Shown here piece by piece: positions 22,944 through 33,444 of a stretch of 64,000 nt of DNA. Position 1 is the first letter of the stretch. Each line of letters begins with the position of its first letter. The notes under the pieces were generated by a model. It saw nothing but the letters and a program-made list of their open reading frames with translations, did no database searches and was not told the DNA's origin. The position numbers and the translations under genes were made by a program. This stretch comes from Hyaloscypha bicolor E. Its lineage: Eukaryota; Ascomycota; Leotiomycetes; Helotiales; Hyaloscyphaceae. Location of the stretch: assembly GCF_002865645.1 (NCBI RefSeq), contig NW_020194685.1:2071363-2135362 (forward strand). Reading direction: 5' to 3'.

Positions 22944-23300
22944 GACAATGTACAAAAGTCGTATAGTCGAATGGTTTGGCTATGAAGCACTAGCAGTGGA
23001 TTTTATTCGACGAGAGTGGTGTGGTCGTCGAATGGATTTTGTGATGAAGCAATTGTGGCAGAGTTCAATGTACCAAAGTCAGGTGGTCGAATGACCTTGC
23101 TATGCAACAATTCTGGTGGATTTCATTCGATCAGCGTCGTGTGGTCGAATGAAGAAAGACAGTAGAGTGAAGAAAGCAGTGGAGGTCGATGTACGGAAGT
23201 CCTTTGATCAAATAGCTTCTGTGATGGGAAGGCGGTGCAGGGTTAAAGGTGACGCAGCGGCTTAGAGGTCAATCGACCGGAGTTGCGTGGTCGAATAGCC
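22944..23300. repeat. Minisatellite upstream of the SANT-like gene, about 60 bp unit in 120 bp pairs
   Basis: The core gtcgaatg recurs near 22967, 23027, 23089, 23143 and 23289. Copies alternate between a form with gtggattt(t/c)attcga and one with aatgtac(c/a)aaagtc, so the array has a higher-order unit of about 120 bp. It sits within 10 bp of the start codon of the SANT-like gene. Confidence 0.8.
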
Positions 23301-23762
23301 AAGACTCCAGACTAATCATCGAATTGAAGAACGTTCCGGAAAAGGTAGGGGTGTTTGTTGCGGCTAATATTGTTGTTGTCAATAGAAGAAGTCTTGCCGA
23401 GTTGAAGCAGGCAGGGCGTTCCTTAGATGTCTGCGCGGAAGCTGGTAGAATCACAAGTTAAGTTTCATAAATTTAAGAAGTCTTGGAGAATTTAAAAGTT
23501 GGAAAGTAAGTCCACTCTCTTCACAAGAAAATGTCTCATTCGACCAAGAGCGTTTTGAGCAAATCACCTTTCCCCTCTTCTACTCCTTCGATCAACTTCC
23601 CTTGAACAATTGTTGACCCTCACTCATCCATTCAACTAGGTACCCCAGAGAACCACCCTTTCCCTCTCCTGCTCATTCAACCAAGTGTCCCCAAATATTC
23701 AGCTTGGTGCTAGAGCCTCCTTTCCGTTAGCTAGACTTGATCTCAATGCTGTCTCTTTCATA
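23301..23762. other. Intergenic region without a supported gene
   Basis: CT-rich between 23500 and 23700 with repeated ctcattcga(c/t)-like words related to the neighbouring minisatellite. No protein family is visible in the short open frames. Confidence 0.4.
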
Positions 23763-24914
23763 CTATCCAAAAACGAATCGATGCCAATTATCTCCGAGTT
23801 TGGTCACTCCGTCTTCCAGGCTCCACTCTTTTATTTCGCAAATCTTCCGGCACATCTCCTCCAGCTTACTATCCATCTCATCACCAGCAATATGTAAATC
23901 GCTCTCAACCAAGATACGATCATCCGGTACTTCTTTGATGACCTCGACTGCTTTTGAACTGGTTGGGCTTGACATGTTGATGACAGCAGAGAATGAAAAG
24001 AAGATATCGGCAGGGGTTGAGGGATGCAAGTATTGTTTCAGAGGCTCCGGTGGTCCTGAATAGGAATGTAGGCATATTCGAGGAGGGAAGGGTTTCAGCG
24101 GCTCCTCTTTCGAAGGCTCTTCTGGCTCGTCATCCTCAGGTGGCGGTATTTTCTCTACCTTCTTTCTCTCCTTGCTGGGGACCTCTTTTTCGTAGCCTTT
24201 CCATGTCTCCTGCAGAGTATCAAACAAGACTCCGTGTACTTGAACTCCATGAATAGATACAGCACGCTTCATCTCTCCCGCAAGCCTGAGTTGCGCTTTT
24301 AGAACGGCCTTTTGGTGATCCATCTTGACTCGATATGGAGTGAGGCGTCTGCCTTCCCGACCGCCAGGAGTGAGAGAATGGTCTCTCGATACCTCCGAGC
24401 CGGATGATTGGATGCCCGGAAGCCGGAATCCTTTGTCCAACCCAATTTCACCAACAAGTGCTACAGGATATTTCTCCAGATAGCTCCTCGTCTCCCCAAG
24501 GAATGCTTGCAGTGAACGTGGAGCCGGAAGGGAAGAGAGAAAGGCTGAATCTTCAGGCTTTGGCGTCAAGACAGATTGATAATGCTGAATCTTGAAGTCT
24601 TCCGAGCTGGAGCCTGATACGGGTTTCTCGTTATCGTCATACATTTGATAAGAAAACCAAGGATGCCATCCAAAGCAGGGAACCAGGCATTCGTTCTCCA
24701 CTCTCCTGCTCGTATCGGATGATTTCAACCCGTATGTCTCAGCAACTTGAGCAACAAGCTCTTGGTCTTGACCTCTTGTGGCCATCACTGTTAAGACACG
24801 TGCTTTCATTCTCGGGATCGATGAGGCCGTACTCATGGTGTCGGTTGGGTGGCAATGGGCATCAAAGACACCAAGATGCCACGGAAAGGCATCATGAGCT
24901 GGACCTGAAGCCAT
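23763..24914 (-). CDS. TatD-family metal-dependent DNase/hydrolase (Scn1-like)
   Basis: Single exon, 383 residues from the ATG at 24914; the frame is open further upstream but only from a TTG. Motifs of the TatD amidohydrolase fold are present in order: FDAHCHP near residue 20 (metal-binding HxH), LVGEIGLD near 150-160 (bridging Glu), SIHGVQVHG (His), ICLHSYSG (His) and VESDLH (Asp). A charged insert [16 protein letters not shown] interrupts the domain near residue 260, as in fungal Scn1 (Cut9-interacting protein). Family members are 3'-5' exonucleases active in DNA fragmentation and repair. The final enzyme activity here is inferred. Its start is 340 bp from that of the next, divergent gene. 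Confidence 0.88.
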   Translation of the reverse strand: MASGPAHDAFPWHLGVFDAHCHPTDTMSTASSIPRMKARVLTVMATRGQDQELVAQVAETYGLKSSDTSRRVENECLVPCFGWHPWFSYQMYDDNEKPVSGSSSEDFKIQHYQSVLTPKPEDSAFLSSLPAPRSLQAFLGETRSYLEKYPVALVGEIGLDKGFRLPGIQSSGSEVSRDHSLTPGGREGRRLTPYRVKMDHQKAVLKAQLRLAGEMKRAVSIHGVQVHGVLFDTLQETWKGYEKEVPSKERKKVEKIPPPEDDEPEEPSKEEPLKPFPPRICLHSYSGPPEPLKQYLHPSTPADIFFSFSAVINMSSPTSSKAVEVIKEVPDDRILVESDLHIAGDEMDSKLEEMCRKICEIKEWSLEDGVTKLGDNWHRFVFG

Positions 24915-25253
24915 ACGAACCCCTAGTTGATAGAATCGATCACCCTTCAACCGACTTTCTCATACAGGAGCTGGGGTTTCATGGTTCGACCTCAAAAGTC
25001 ACTGGTGCGCGGAGGTTGGAGGTGTGAAACTTCAAGTTGTTCCTCGAGTAAGTTTTAGCGATGCAGAAGCCTGAACGCCACAATTGCCCAGGCTGGCCTA
25101 GGCTCAAGCTACCCCACACTTGCCGGGCGATTTCACATGCGAGGAGCATCCAGACTCTCGCTCAGCAAACCCGCTCCTCCATAAAGAAGACCCTTCCCCT
25201 CATTCGTTTCGCATTCTCACCACAGAAATGACAATTACACAATCGACGAGGAA
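24915..25253. promoter_or_regulatory. Divergent promoter region, TatD / membrane protein
   Basis: The 339 bp between two divergent starts; ends in a CT-rich leader (cttcccctcattcg) before the plus-strand gene. No gene seen. Confidence 0.4.
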
Positions 25254-25958
25254 ATGGCGCTCCTCAATCCAGTCTACAGCCTAATCCTCCCCTTCCTCTT
25301 CATCTTCACGGTGCCCATCGCCCTCCTCGCAACTCTCACCACCTTTCTCGCCTTCTCAATTCTCGCCTTCCGAGTAGTTCTCATCTACATCGAGCTCGCT
25401 CTCGCCGTAATACCATACTACCTTCTCGGCGCCAGACCAGCATCTGCCTACTTCAAACGAAGCAAGTCTTTCCAGAATCAGCCCACGATTTCTCCAGCGA
25501 GGAGGAAGCGGAGAGGCAGCACGAGCAGCTCATTGTCTGCCACAGGCTCGCTCACTCCGGTCTCGAGCGAGACGGTTATGGGGCTGAGTCAATCTGTTGG
25601 TCCAACACGAGATTACGAAGGCGTTGGTGGTTGGCGGCTAGATAAAAGTTCAGATGATGAGGATGCTTTATGGACGGGCATTAATTCGAGGCTGGAGCTA
25701 CCGGCGGAGCATACAAGGAGACATCATAGGAGTTTGACGGGTGGCAGTATGCCTGGTGATACGAGAGCCAACAGGAGTTACAGTCCAGAGGCTACCATGA
25801 ATACTTCGAAGGCAAGAACGCCACCGAGTTCGATGGTTGGACTTGGCGAGGGCTACTTCCCGCACACTGCGGGTAGTCCTAAGACCTTGAAAAGAATATC
25901 TTCTGTCAGTTCTGGCAGCTCGAAGGGATCTTCTATTTTGAGTATGAAGCAAAGGTAG
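25254..25958 (+). CDS. Conserved fungal small membrane protein of unknown function
   Basis: Intronless, 234 residues. The first 60 residues hold two adjacent hydrophobic helices (LILPFLFIFTVPIALLATL and a second ending IPYYLLG). The remainder is Ser/Thr/Arg-rich and probably disordered, with basic clusters (RRKRRGS) that look like phosphorylation sites. This is the shape of a fungal-specific protein anchored in an internal membrane with a long cytosolic tail. I recognise no enzyme motif and assign no function. Confidence 0.7.
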   Translation: MALLNPVYSLILPFLFIFTVPIALLATLTTFLAFSILAFRVVLIYIELALAVIPYYLLGARPASAYFKRSKSFQNQPTISPARRKRRGSTSSSLSATGSLTPVSSETVMGLSQSVGPTRDYEGVGGWRLDKSSDDEDALWTGINSRLELPAEHTRRHHRSLTGGSMPGDTRANRSYSPEATMNTSKARTPPSSMVGLGEGYFPHTAGSPKTLKRISSVSSGSSKGSSILSMKQR

Positions 25959-26210
25959 AGGCCGCTGGGTATGATTCATGATAATGAATGGGATGAAGAT
26001 ATGGCGTTCGGATTTTGGGTTACTGGCGTAGGAATGGGATTTAAGAAGTGGGTTCTGTACAAAACAGATCATTCAGTCATTCAACTCGTACAAAATCTGC
26101 CTAATCACCAATTTCCTCTGGTATGTGGCACGTGAATCCTGCTATCAAAACACGCCGTCCAACGCCAATACCCAATGATATCCTTCCCAGCCGCTCGATT
26201 CCCTTCAATT

Positions 26211-26898
26211 CTACATCGTCGACCAGAAGTAATTCGCATAAAAAAACTGCGAGAACTTCCCATCCATATTGATTACGTGAACGTCTCCCTTGTTTCCATT
26301 TCGAATCACAGCTTTCGCGTACTGGCCCTTTTCGTCCCTGTCCACATCGACACCCAAACTTCTGTAGACCTTAAGCTTCAGACTGATCTCATCATACAAC
26401 AGACCTCTCCTCGCATTTTCGCCGCCATCTACACCTTGCAGCTCTAACTCTTGTAGCCGTGCCTGAAGATCTGCAAGTTGTGACGATAAACGCTCTGACT
26501 CAATCTCCAGATCATTCGCAGACTTTGCAATTCGGAATTTTTGTGTATCGAGAGTAGCAATCTCTGACGCATGTGCGGTAACTGAATGTGAAGCAATCGT
26601 CTCAAGGTGGTGGTTATTCAGTGTTGTGAGTTTTCGGGAGAGCTCTGTTTACAGTCAGCACTGATCTACCACCCATTCTAGGGAACCGTACTCTTCAGTG
26701 CACTTTCAGCTTCTCGTACTCGCAGATCGCGAGCTTGTTGAAGTGTTGATAGCGATTCATTTATGCGTGAAACTGCGAGCTTGTCGGGTGTAATGTTGAA
26801 GTTGCCAATCGTGTGGTGGATGAGCTGGAGATGTTAGTATTGCGCTCCTGGCCGTATTTTGGAAAACTTACAGTCGCGGGATCTTCGTCGAGAAGCAT
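26211..26898 (-). CDS. SPC24: Kinetochore protein Spc24
   Basis: Three exons on the minus strand: 26872-26898 (27 nt), 26692-26824 and 26211-26644; 197 residues. It starts MLLDEDPAT and continues [15 protein letters not shown], followed by a long coiled coil (about residues 25-125, heptads with [17 protein letters not shown]). The C-terminal globular domain begins at [20 protein letters not shown] and ends [20 protein letters not shown], the signature of fungal Spc24. Spc24 pairs with Spc25 in the Ndc80 complex and links microtubule-binding Ndc80/Nuf2 to the inner kinetochore. Length is normal. The start codon lies 335 bp from FIS1, in the opposite direction. Confidence 0.93.
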
Positions 26899-27233
26899 TG
26901 CTACGATTTATGTGCGCTGATATTATTTTGAGTATTAGGAGCAATGAAGCAATGCGAGTTTAAAAAGTGCGTCTTTTCTTTATCGCTTGCAGTCTTCGGC
27001 TTCGAAAACAAGGTGTCAGCGTTTCCTTCCCGTTTTCGTTGCCGGGCAACCATGAAACCTTACTTCGTATCTCGTAGTGACGTCGGCCTGGGATCACAAG
27101 CCACAGCCCCGACTGACCTACGCCACACAGAGCTCGACCCATGAACCTTCAACCAACCTAAAAGGCACACCACATCGCAACTTCCTCATTACACAAACTT
27201 CGGATGTCCTTATTTGAGAACATAAAAGAAATC
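26899..27233. promoter_or_regulatory. Divergent promoter region, SPC24 / FIS1
   Basis: 335 bp between divergent starts. A tgacgtc-type (CRE-like) palindromic core occurs near 27079-27086 (agtgacgtcgg). No gene seen. Confidence 0.4.
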
Positions 27234-27951
27234 ATGGGCTCCTCTCTTCCTTGTAAGTATGGCAGACAACGTCTTGGATACGAAGCTGCATACCCGTTTT
27301 GCCATCTTCCTCTACGCTCTTCAACTGGAAACAGCTATGCTAACGAAACGTGTGCATTTAGATGCTGCCGATGCAGAAAGGTCAGTCAAGTTCCCCGATA
27401 TACCTTCTCTCTCGTTTCCATTCCAGTACCCCACCTCATTCCCAAGTTCAATACTAACATTTCATCAGCCCACTGAAGCCAGCAGAGCTGCAGGTTCTAC
27501 GATCACAATACGAAAAGGAAGGAGAACATGTTGGAGTACAAACTAAGTTCAACTTTGCATGGGTATGTTGGCTGCCTGGAGATTATATGATGTAGCAATG
27601 CTAATACTTTCCAAGGGTTTGATCAAATCGAACGGCCGCCAAGATCAACAAGAAGGCGTCCGTCTCCTGTCGGATATCTTCCGCACCTCGCCAGAACGAA
27701 GACGAGAATGTCTGTACTACCTGGCACTGGGAAACTACAAACTGGGGAACTATGGCGAGGCACGAAGATACAACGACTTGTTGTTGGAGAAGGAACCAGC
27801 AAACCTGCAAGCAAGCAGTCTGAGGGAGTTGATCGATAACAAGGTTGCTAGAGAGGGTTTGATGGGTGTTGCTATTCTCAGTGGCGTAGCTATTGCTGCT
27901 GGAGTTGTGGGAGGGATGATTTTCAAGGGTGTGGGAAGGAGGACAAGATAA
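27234..27951 (+). CDS. FIS1: Mitochondrial fission protein Fis1
   Basis: Four exons: 27234-27252, 27362-27380, 27469-27562 and 27616-27951; 155 residues. The first two exons are only 19 nt each and together spell MGSSLPYAADAES, which continues [10 protein letters not shown] as in other fungal Fis1. Two TPR-like repeats follow ([15 protein letters not shown], then [19 protein letters not shown]), then a single C-terminal membrane anchor ([19 protein letters not shown]) with a basic tail GVGRRTR, the usual tail-anchor for the outer mitochondrial membrane. Fis1 recruits the Dnm1 fission machinery through adaptors. An in-frame ATG at 27204 could add ten residues; 27234 matches the family better. 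Confidence 0.93.
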
Positions 27952-28798
27952 TGCGTGGTAGGAAATATAGAGGATGGGAGGAATGACTGATGGACTTGTC
28001 TAATATACCAATAGCAGCGAGATTTAATGTATCAATTAACACTTTTCAACTCCCATCATTCAGCACTGCTGTCGAAGTCCGCGTTCACGTTCTAAAATAC
28101 ATTCAAGATTTCTGGTCCTGGCGGTCCTATCTCGGAAACACGAGGCGAACCTTTTTTAATTTTTTTTTAGGAATCCAAAAGAACTCCATCGAAAACGATT
28201 CGGACACGTTAACTGTGTTTGCCAGAGCACACGAAAACACCTCTCACTGGAGGATAAACTGAAACACCCTCTGCACAACCTCTATTCGCCCCTTCACGTT
28301 TCCTATCCTTTCATATGCATGTTACTGGCAACTCTCTATCGGCGACAGGGGTTTTTAGCGATTACTTGTGCGTCACCAAGACCCAAGACCCTCTGGTCAG
28401 CTTGTCTCGTTGACGACCACGAGATCTTCAACCTTCCAGGCTCGCATCGAACATTGCTCCTGATACGTCGCCGTAATACGAGCACACAAATTCCTCGACG
28501 GTTTCTTCAAGCATTCAAACATCGATCTCTACACTTCCACAACCCCTCATTTGATTATCAAGTCAGCGCCTTTCAAGGTCAATCCACGAGGCAGTTCGGA
28601 AGCTTGCGCCACACAACGAAGAGCCGGTTGTCATCCCCGATCACTGGCCCCCGCTAGATCTTTTGAACGAAGGCGAATATTATCACCCGAAGACCCCCAT
28701 AATCTAACACTCTGGCGTTCCGAGCGATTCGAAATACCGGTCTGGCATTGAGTCTCGGTCTGACTGCCCTCGCCGCCTATCAGGGCATTCGAGACGCC
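27952..28798. other. Intergenic region and long leader of the RING gene
   Basis: About 850 bp. The right part (28300-28790) is a probable 5' leader with no ATG in frame with the RING gene until 28799. No other gene is supported. Confidence 0.4.
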
Positions 28799-30547
28799 AT
28801 GGCAGACCATCCCTCACGACCTGGAGGCGGGAGCAGGCACTTGGACGCTTCGGGCCCACGAGAAGTAGTGTACTGCCATCAGTGCGACCATGAGTGGTAT
28901 CAAGACGAGAGCGGCTTAGTCTGCCCAAATTGTCAGGGCGAGATTACTGAGATCGTAAGAAACTCTGGCACAAATGTTGGATTGGATGATATTCTAACAG
29001 CTTCGCAGATCACAGTTGAGAGTGATCCTCGACCAGGTAGACCAGGACCAGCCAACGACGACCCTCCCACTCCACCTGGCTTCCGATCTCTCCATAGCCT
29101 TCGCAACCACAATCCGTGGGGAGGGGAAGAATTCTCAGATCCCGAGGAAGCAGACATTGAGGAACATATTACACAAGGACCAGGAGGCTCTGTGCTGATT
29201 TCCCGGACCGTCAGGACGACTAACCCACGTGGATTTGGTGGTAGTCGACGACGGAGAGATCCTAATCCTCAAGAAGATCCCGACAATGTCATGCGAGATT
29301 TCCAGAATATGATTGGAACCTTGATGGGACCTGGATTTCGACCTGGCCAGCCTGGTAGATCAGGTCCCGATACATTGTTCACGCAAGGACCTTATGGGAC
29401 TGGATTCAGACTAGGAGGTAGTAATGGAGGACCACAAGTTGTCGGAGGACGATTTACTTTTACTACCACATCTGGTGGACGCCTCCGGCCAAGAGATGCG
29501 AATGGACCTCAACCTGGAGGACCACCAGTTGATGATCTAGCTACGTACGACCCCCCTTCCACTCCAAATCCCCCTAATGGCCGTTCCCTATTTGTGATTA
29601 ACACTAGAGCACCTCCTGACGAACTTGTTAGGATTATTGGAAGCATACTTGGTCCCATGGGTGCACCTGGCCACCATGCCGAAGGTCCTCCTGGGATGCC
29701 AGCCTCTTTCCAGGCGCTCTTCTCAGCAATGCTCAACCCTGCAAATGCACGTACTGGAGATGCTGTCTATACGCAAGAAGCTTTGGACCAGATCATCTCC
29801 ACGTTGATGGAACAGCACCCCACTTCAAACGCACCCGGCCCAGCATCTCCAGATGCCATTGCAGCACTCCCGAAGAAGAAGTTGGATGAGAAATTACTCG
29901 GGCCCGAAGGAAAGGGAGAGTGCAGTGTATGTATGGACGACGTACACATTGGTGACGAAGTGGTTCTCTTACCATGCAACCACTGGTTTCACGAGACCTG
30001 CGCCGGGGCATGGTTGAGCGAGCACAATACCTGCCCAATTTGCAGGAAAGGAATTGACGGCGGCGACGCTGGGCCATCAAGCAGCAGGAGATCAAGCCAG
30101 AGCACGCCTTCTTCTCGAAACGAGTACAGAGCTCGACGATTGAGCTCGACCAGAATGCCTCTTCGTCGCAGCGATCCAGTTGATTCAACGAGGAATCAGG
30201 CGAGATTAGATGCTATTCGCGGTCTCGGAAGAGTCACACCACCAGAAGATGGAACCCCAGGAGACACGAGACGATGGCAACCAGGCGGAGCAAGCCGTGA
30301 ACCCCAAGAGAGTGATGACTATGCAACACGCATGCCTGGTTCCTTCTCGAATTCCTACCGCCGACCCTCGGAGGCCAGCGAGACGCATAGGAGAGGCAAC
30401 ACAAGTGGCAGTGACCGTTCTCGAGAATCGGAACGAGAACGACGACGAAGTTCCCATTCCGGAGGAGGAGGTAGTAGTGGCGGTGGAGGAGGCCCTGTGT
30501 CCTGGTTTCGAGACCACTTCGGAAGTTCGCACAGAAGAAATGACTAG
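28799..30547 (+). CDS. RING-H2 E3 ubiquitin ligase with N-terminal zinc ribbon (RNF115/RNF126 type)
   Basis: Single exon, 582 residues from the first ATG in frame. The N-terminus has a zinc ribbon (YCHQCDHEW...LVCPNCQ, about residues 24-47) of the RNF126/BCA2 type, which binds ubiquitin or client proteins. The long middle is Gly/Pro/Arg-rich and disordered. A RING-H2 domain lies at about 374-416: CSVCMDD, then LPCNHWFHETC and CPICRKG, with the C3H2C3 ligand order complete. The C-terminal tail is Ser/Arg-rich and ends in a Gly-rich linker. By analogy it would ubiquitinate misfolded or membrane-targeted proteins in the cytosol and nucleus; this role is inferred. No intron is needed. Confidence 0.9.
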   Translation: MADHPSRPGGGSRHLDASGPREVVYCHQCDHEWYQDESGLVCPNCQGEITEIVRNSGTNVGLDDILTASQITVESDPRPGRPGPANDDPPTPPGFRSLHSLRNHNPWGGEEFSDPEEADIEEHITQGPGGSVLISRTVRTTNPRGFGGSRRRRDPNPQEDPDNVMRDFQNMIGTLMGPGFRPGQPGRSGPDTLFTQGPYGTGFRLGGSNGGPQVVGGRFTFTTTSGGRLRPRDANGPQPGGPPVDDLATYDPPSTPNPPNGRSLFVINTRAPPDELVRIIGSILGPMGAPGHHAEGPPGMPASFQALFSAMLNPANARTGDAVYTQEALDQIISTLMEQHPTSNAPGPASPDAIAALPKKKLDEKLLGPEGKGECSVCMDDVHIGDEVVLLPCNHWFHETCAGAWLSEHNTCPICRKGIDGGDAGPSSSRRSSQSTPSSRNEYRARRLSSTRMPLRRSDPVDSTRNQARLDAIRGLGRVTPPEDGTPGDTRRWQPGGASREPQESDDYATRMPGSFSNSYRRPSEASETHRRGNTSGSDRSRESERERRRSSHSGGGGSSGGGGGPVSWFRDHFGSSHRRND

Positions 30548-30854
30548 ATTTTCCTTCGCGAGTCACTTATGAGCTAGGACCATAATGTGGATTATACGAA
30601 ATGACCTAGACTTCGCTTCTCAAGTCATCTTCAAGCTCGGGTCTGTGATGATGATTTTCATGAGATAGTCTATTTAATCCCTCGGAGCGTTTGAGCATGA
30701 CTGGCGTTTTTCGGTTACGGGGAAAGATTGCTCATGAGCAATGGTGCTGGATAGGGAGGGATTTGATTCAAGCAAGGAAGCAAGCAAGCGATGATAAACT
30801 GGGTTTCATTGAAGTGGCAGCGTGCTGCAGTAGTTATTATGCAGCCACGCTGAG
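30548..30854. other. Convergent 3' region, RING gene / zinc-cluster regulator
   Basis: 307 bp between two converging stop codons. A purine-rich aagcaagcaagcaag stretch near 30774-30790 is the only repeat seen. Confidence 0.4.
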
Positions 30855-33043
30855 CTATATTGTTGATATCTGCGGAGATATTTGTGCTTCAGGCAGATAG
30901 GTACTTAACACAGAAACCCTCGTCAACGCCACGGCAGAACCGTGTTCCCCTTCACTCATTAGTTGCATTATCTCGATCATTCTCACTGTCTCGTAATTAG
31001 CACCCCTCTCCAGAAACCAACTTAGTGGAACAAAGTAGTACTCACCAATATCAGCCTTAGCCCTCAGAAATAGCGGATCCTTCAGTAGTAATTCCTCTCC
31101 ACCTTCCAGCTTTGCTTCTTCTCGAAGTATATTCCCGATGCACATCGCCTCCAAGAATGCCCTGTGATTAAACACCCACCACACCTTCGCTTCGCTCTCG
31201 AACAATTGATACAGTAAGAAAAATGCGTGAATCGCGTCATGTGCTGCCTCCAGCGCTCCCCTCACATTAACAGGCACCTCTGCGCTCGCACTACTATGCA
31301 ACAACATCACATTGTGAAAGTAGTTGCTCGTCAAGAATAACGTTTGACGGACGATACGCTTATTTGCTGCGCAGAGTTGGCCGATGGATTCTGCGTCCCA
31401 GGAGCGAAAAATGTCCGGGAAAGATCGGTATACGGCCCGGAAGTCAGCGAGAAGTTTGGATTTTTGGCGCGGAGTGGCACAGATGGGGAGGTCGAGGGAG
31501 CGGGGTGAGCAGATGGTTTCTTGGACGAGGTTGGCGAGCGTCCAGCAGCCCCGGATGTAAGCTGTGTCTGTGGGGTTAGTGTTTGCGATGGAGGACGAGT
31601 CGTCGATGAGGTCTTCGACGTTGACGTCTGTATGGGTAGCTGACGGAGGAAGCGAGAGGAGGACGGTTAGGAAGGTGTCTTGGAGGAGTACGGCCTGCCA
31701 AAGTTTCCGCCGGACTTGCTTCTCGAAGATGCTGGCGTTGGGACAGACGATGTTGGGATCTCTGTGTAAGCCCATGGCATAGGCTTGGCGGATTAGGATC
31801 CCAGCGAAGGCCCAGCCGTCCGAGGCGTGGTTGTCGTTTATGAGGAAGTAGGTTATAAGGACCATGGCTTGAATGGAGCGGACGGAAGCCTTATTGAGGT
31901 AGGAGCTCATGCGTAGCGATTGATGACCTGCGGAGACGTAGAATTCAGCCGTTTGCTGTCGTTCTCGGGGTGAGGTTGTCGTCACGAATTGGGTTCCCAT
32001 TGCTAGCATGGCAAACGTCAAGGCGACGAGTGCACCGTCAACCCGATTCTTTTCATCTTGGGGCAGGGACCAGAAATGCTCATAGTCGGCATAAAATGTT
32101 TGCCGGTGTATCATTGGGTAGACTGGATCAACACACTCGAAATACCGCTCCAGCAGGATGTCCGCTTGCAGCTTCTCAGGTAAGACAGAGATTGTCTCCG
32201 GTAGGCCTCCTTGGCATGTCCAATAATTTGCAAATGGATGCTCTGAGCCGATGCCGAAGACGTTTGAAGCAGTGGGGTGCGAATATGGAACATTGGAGAG
32301 TAAGCCAGTAGATGAGGATGTTGAGCCTCTTGAAGCACTTCTCTCAAAAGGGTTCGGAGCTTGCTTGGGTCCTTCGAATCCATTTGATAACGGTGGTTTT
32401 TTCTTTGGAGGCTTTGTCATCCGTCGAGCATTACTAACAGAGCGATTCGTCTCCCTGGTATGGTCAGTCTTCTGTATGCATAGGGTTAACTGGCGGCACT
32501 CACTCCAGGATATTAGCAACGGTGGCATATTTACACTCAGTTTGTCGTTTTATACCTTGACCATGGTTAGCTCCAGGACATAGAATTTTATTCTGTGGAT
32601 ACTCGCAAGCAAGACAGTGAGGTCGGCCTCTATCGCACTGTTTCATTGGTCAGCAAGGGTTCGTGTTTTCATATTGCGGGAATATATTTGGAGGAGCAGA
32701 AGGTGAGGCATCCCAGATGAAAAGTGGGTTCATGATTCTGAGATTGAACCTGGAAGTACACTTGAATTCTCTCAAAAGTGAAATTGAATCGAAAAACACG
32801 TGAGCGAAGGGTTACAAAAATCTGAAGTATGGAAATGGAAAGCAAATAGTTAAAGTTTCTCTCAATGACTTCTGCCACGCTACAGTACTTGATTGGGACT
32901 CCGGAAATAGGGTAAATGCGAAACTCAAATGCACACTTTTCAGAATTACCGAAGAGTCAGTCACTAACCTTGGTCTTTCTTTCTACACATTCAAAGCAAG
33001 ATAAAGTAGGTTTGTTTCGTTTTTGCTTCTTCGTTGGCGGCAC
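30855..33043 (-). CDS. Zn(II)2Cys6 transcription factor with fungal_trans domain
   Basis: Minus strand. Supported exons: 32969-33043, 32504-32637, 31046-32454 and 30855-30985. The binuclear zinc cluster is split by a 331-nt intron: CFEC-x6 ends the first exon and CDRGRPHCLAC begins the next, completing C-x2-C-x6-C-x6-C-x2-C-x8-C. The rest matches the fungal_trans regulatory domain, with YFECVDPVYPMIHR, GWAFAGILIRQAYAMGLHRD and RRKLWQAVLLQD. The last intron (30986-31045) is 60 nt, in frame and stop-free; removing it gives ADIVRMIEIMQLMSEGEHGS. The 5' end is uncertain: the cluster frame is open to about 33180 but has no ATG, so a start exon is missing or spliced from upstream. Target genes are unknown; the neighbouring divergent gene is CTF18. 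Confidence 0.82.
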
Positions 33044-33444
33044 CTGCAATGATCCGTCTTCGTTTTTGATCGGGGATCCGAAGCCGGTGCTCTCAGTCGC
33101 GTTGGCGATATTGCGGTGAAAAGAGCCGGGGGCCCGGGACCAATCTGCTCCATATTTGTTCCCCCCAGCTGCTGCTGTGGGACACAGTTTATCTGGGCAT
33201 AAGTAGCGGTTGATGGGAATAACTTGTGATCGCGGGAATATTGGGTATTTGAGGTTGTTCGGCTCTGGATGCGGGGAAGGACGAGGGACCTCGTCATCAT
33301 TGCCGTCTCGGCTTCCGTTCCGCTCCGGCTGGGAGTCAAGGGGCGGAATCGCTTGGCACTCAACTCGACTCGCTTGCGTTGAAGTGGTTCACATCGACGC
33401 GACGCGTCTAGGCTAAACGGACGCAAGTACAATGAGTGTTTTCA
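33044..33444. promoter_or_regulatory. Divergent region between the zinc-cluster regulator and CTF18
   Basis: About 400 bp that should hold the missing first exon of the regulator and both promoters. An ATG on the minus strand at about 33154 (ATGGAGCAG) is in another frame from the zinc cluster. A cgacgcgacgcgtc MluI-like box (ACGCGT, bound by MBF in cell-cycle promoters) lies near 33396-33409, next to the CTF18 start, and fits a replication gene. Confidence 0.5.

Noticed and set aside
32983..33432. Minus-strand frame of 149 codons upstream of the zinc-cluster regulator
   Set aside because: It overlaps the zinc-cluster exon in the wrong frame and shows no protein family.
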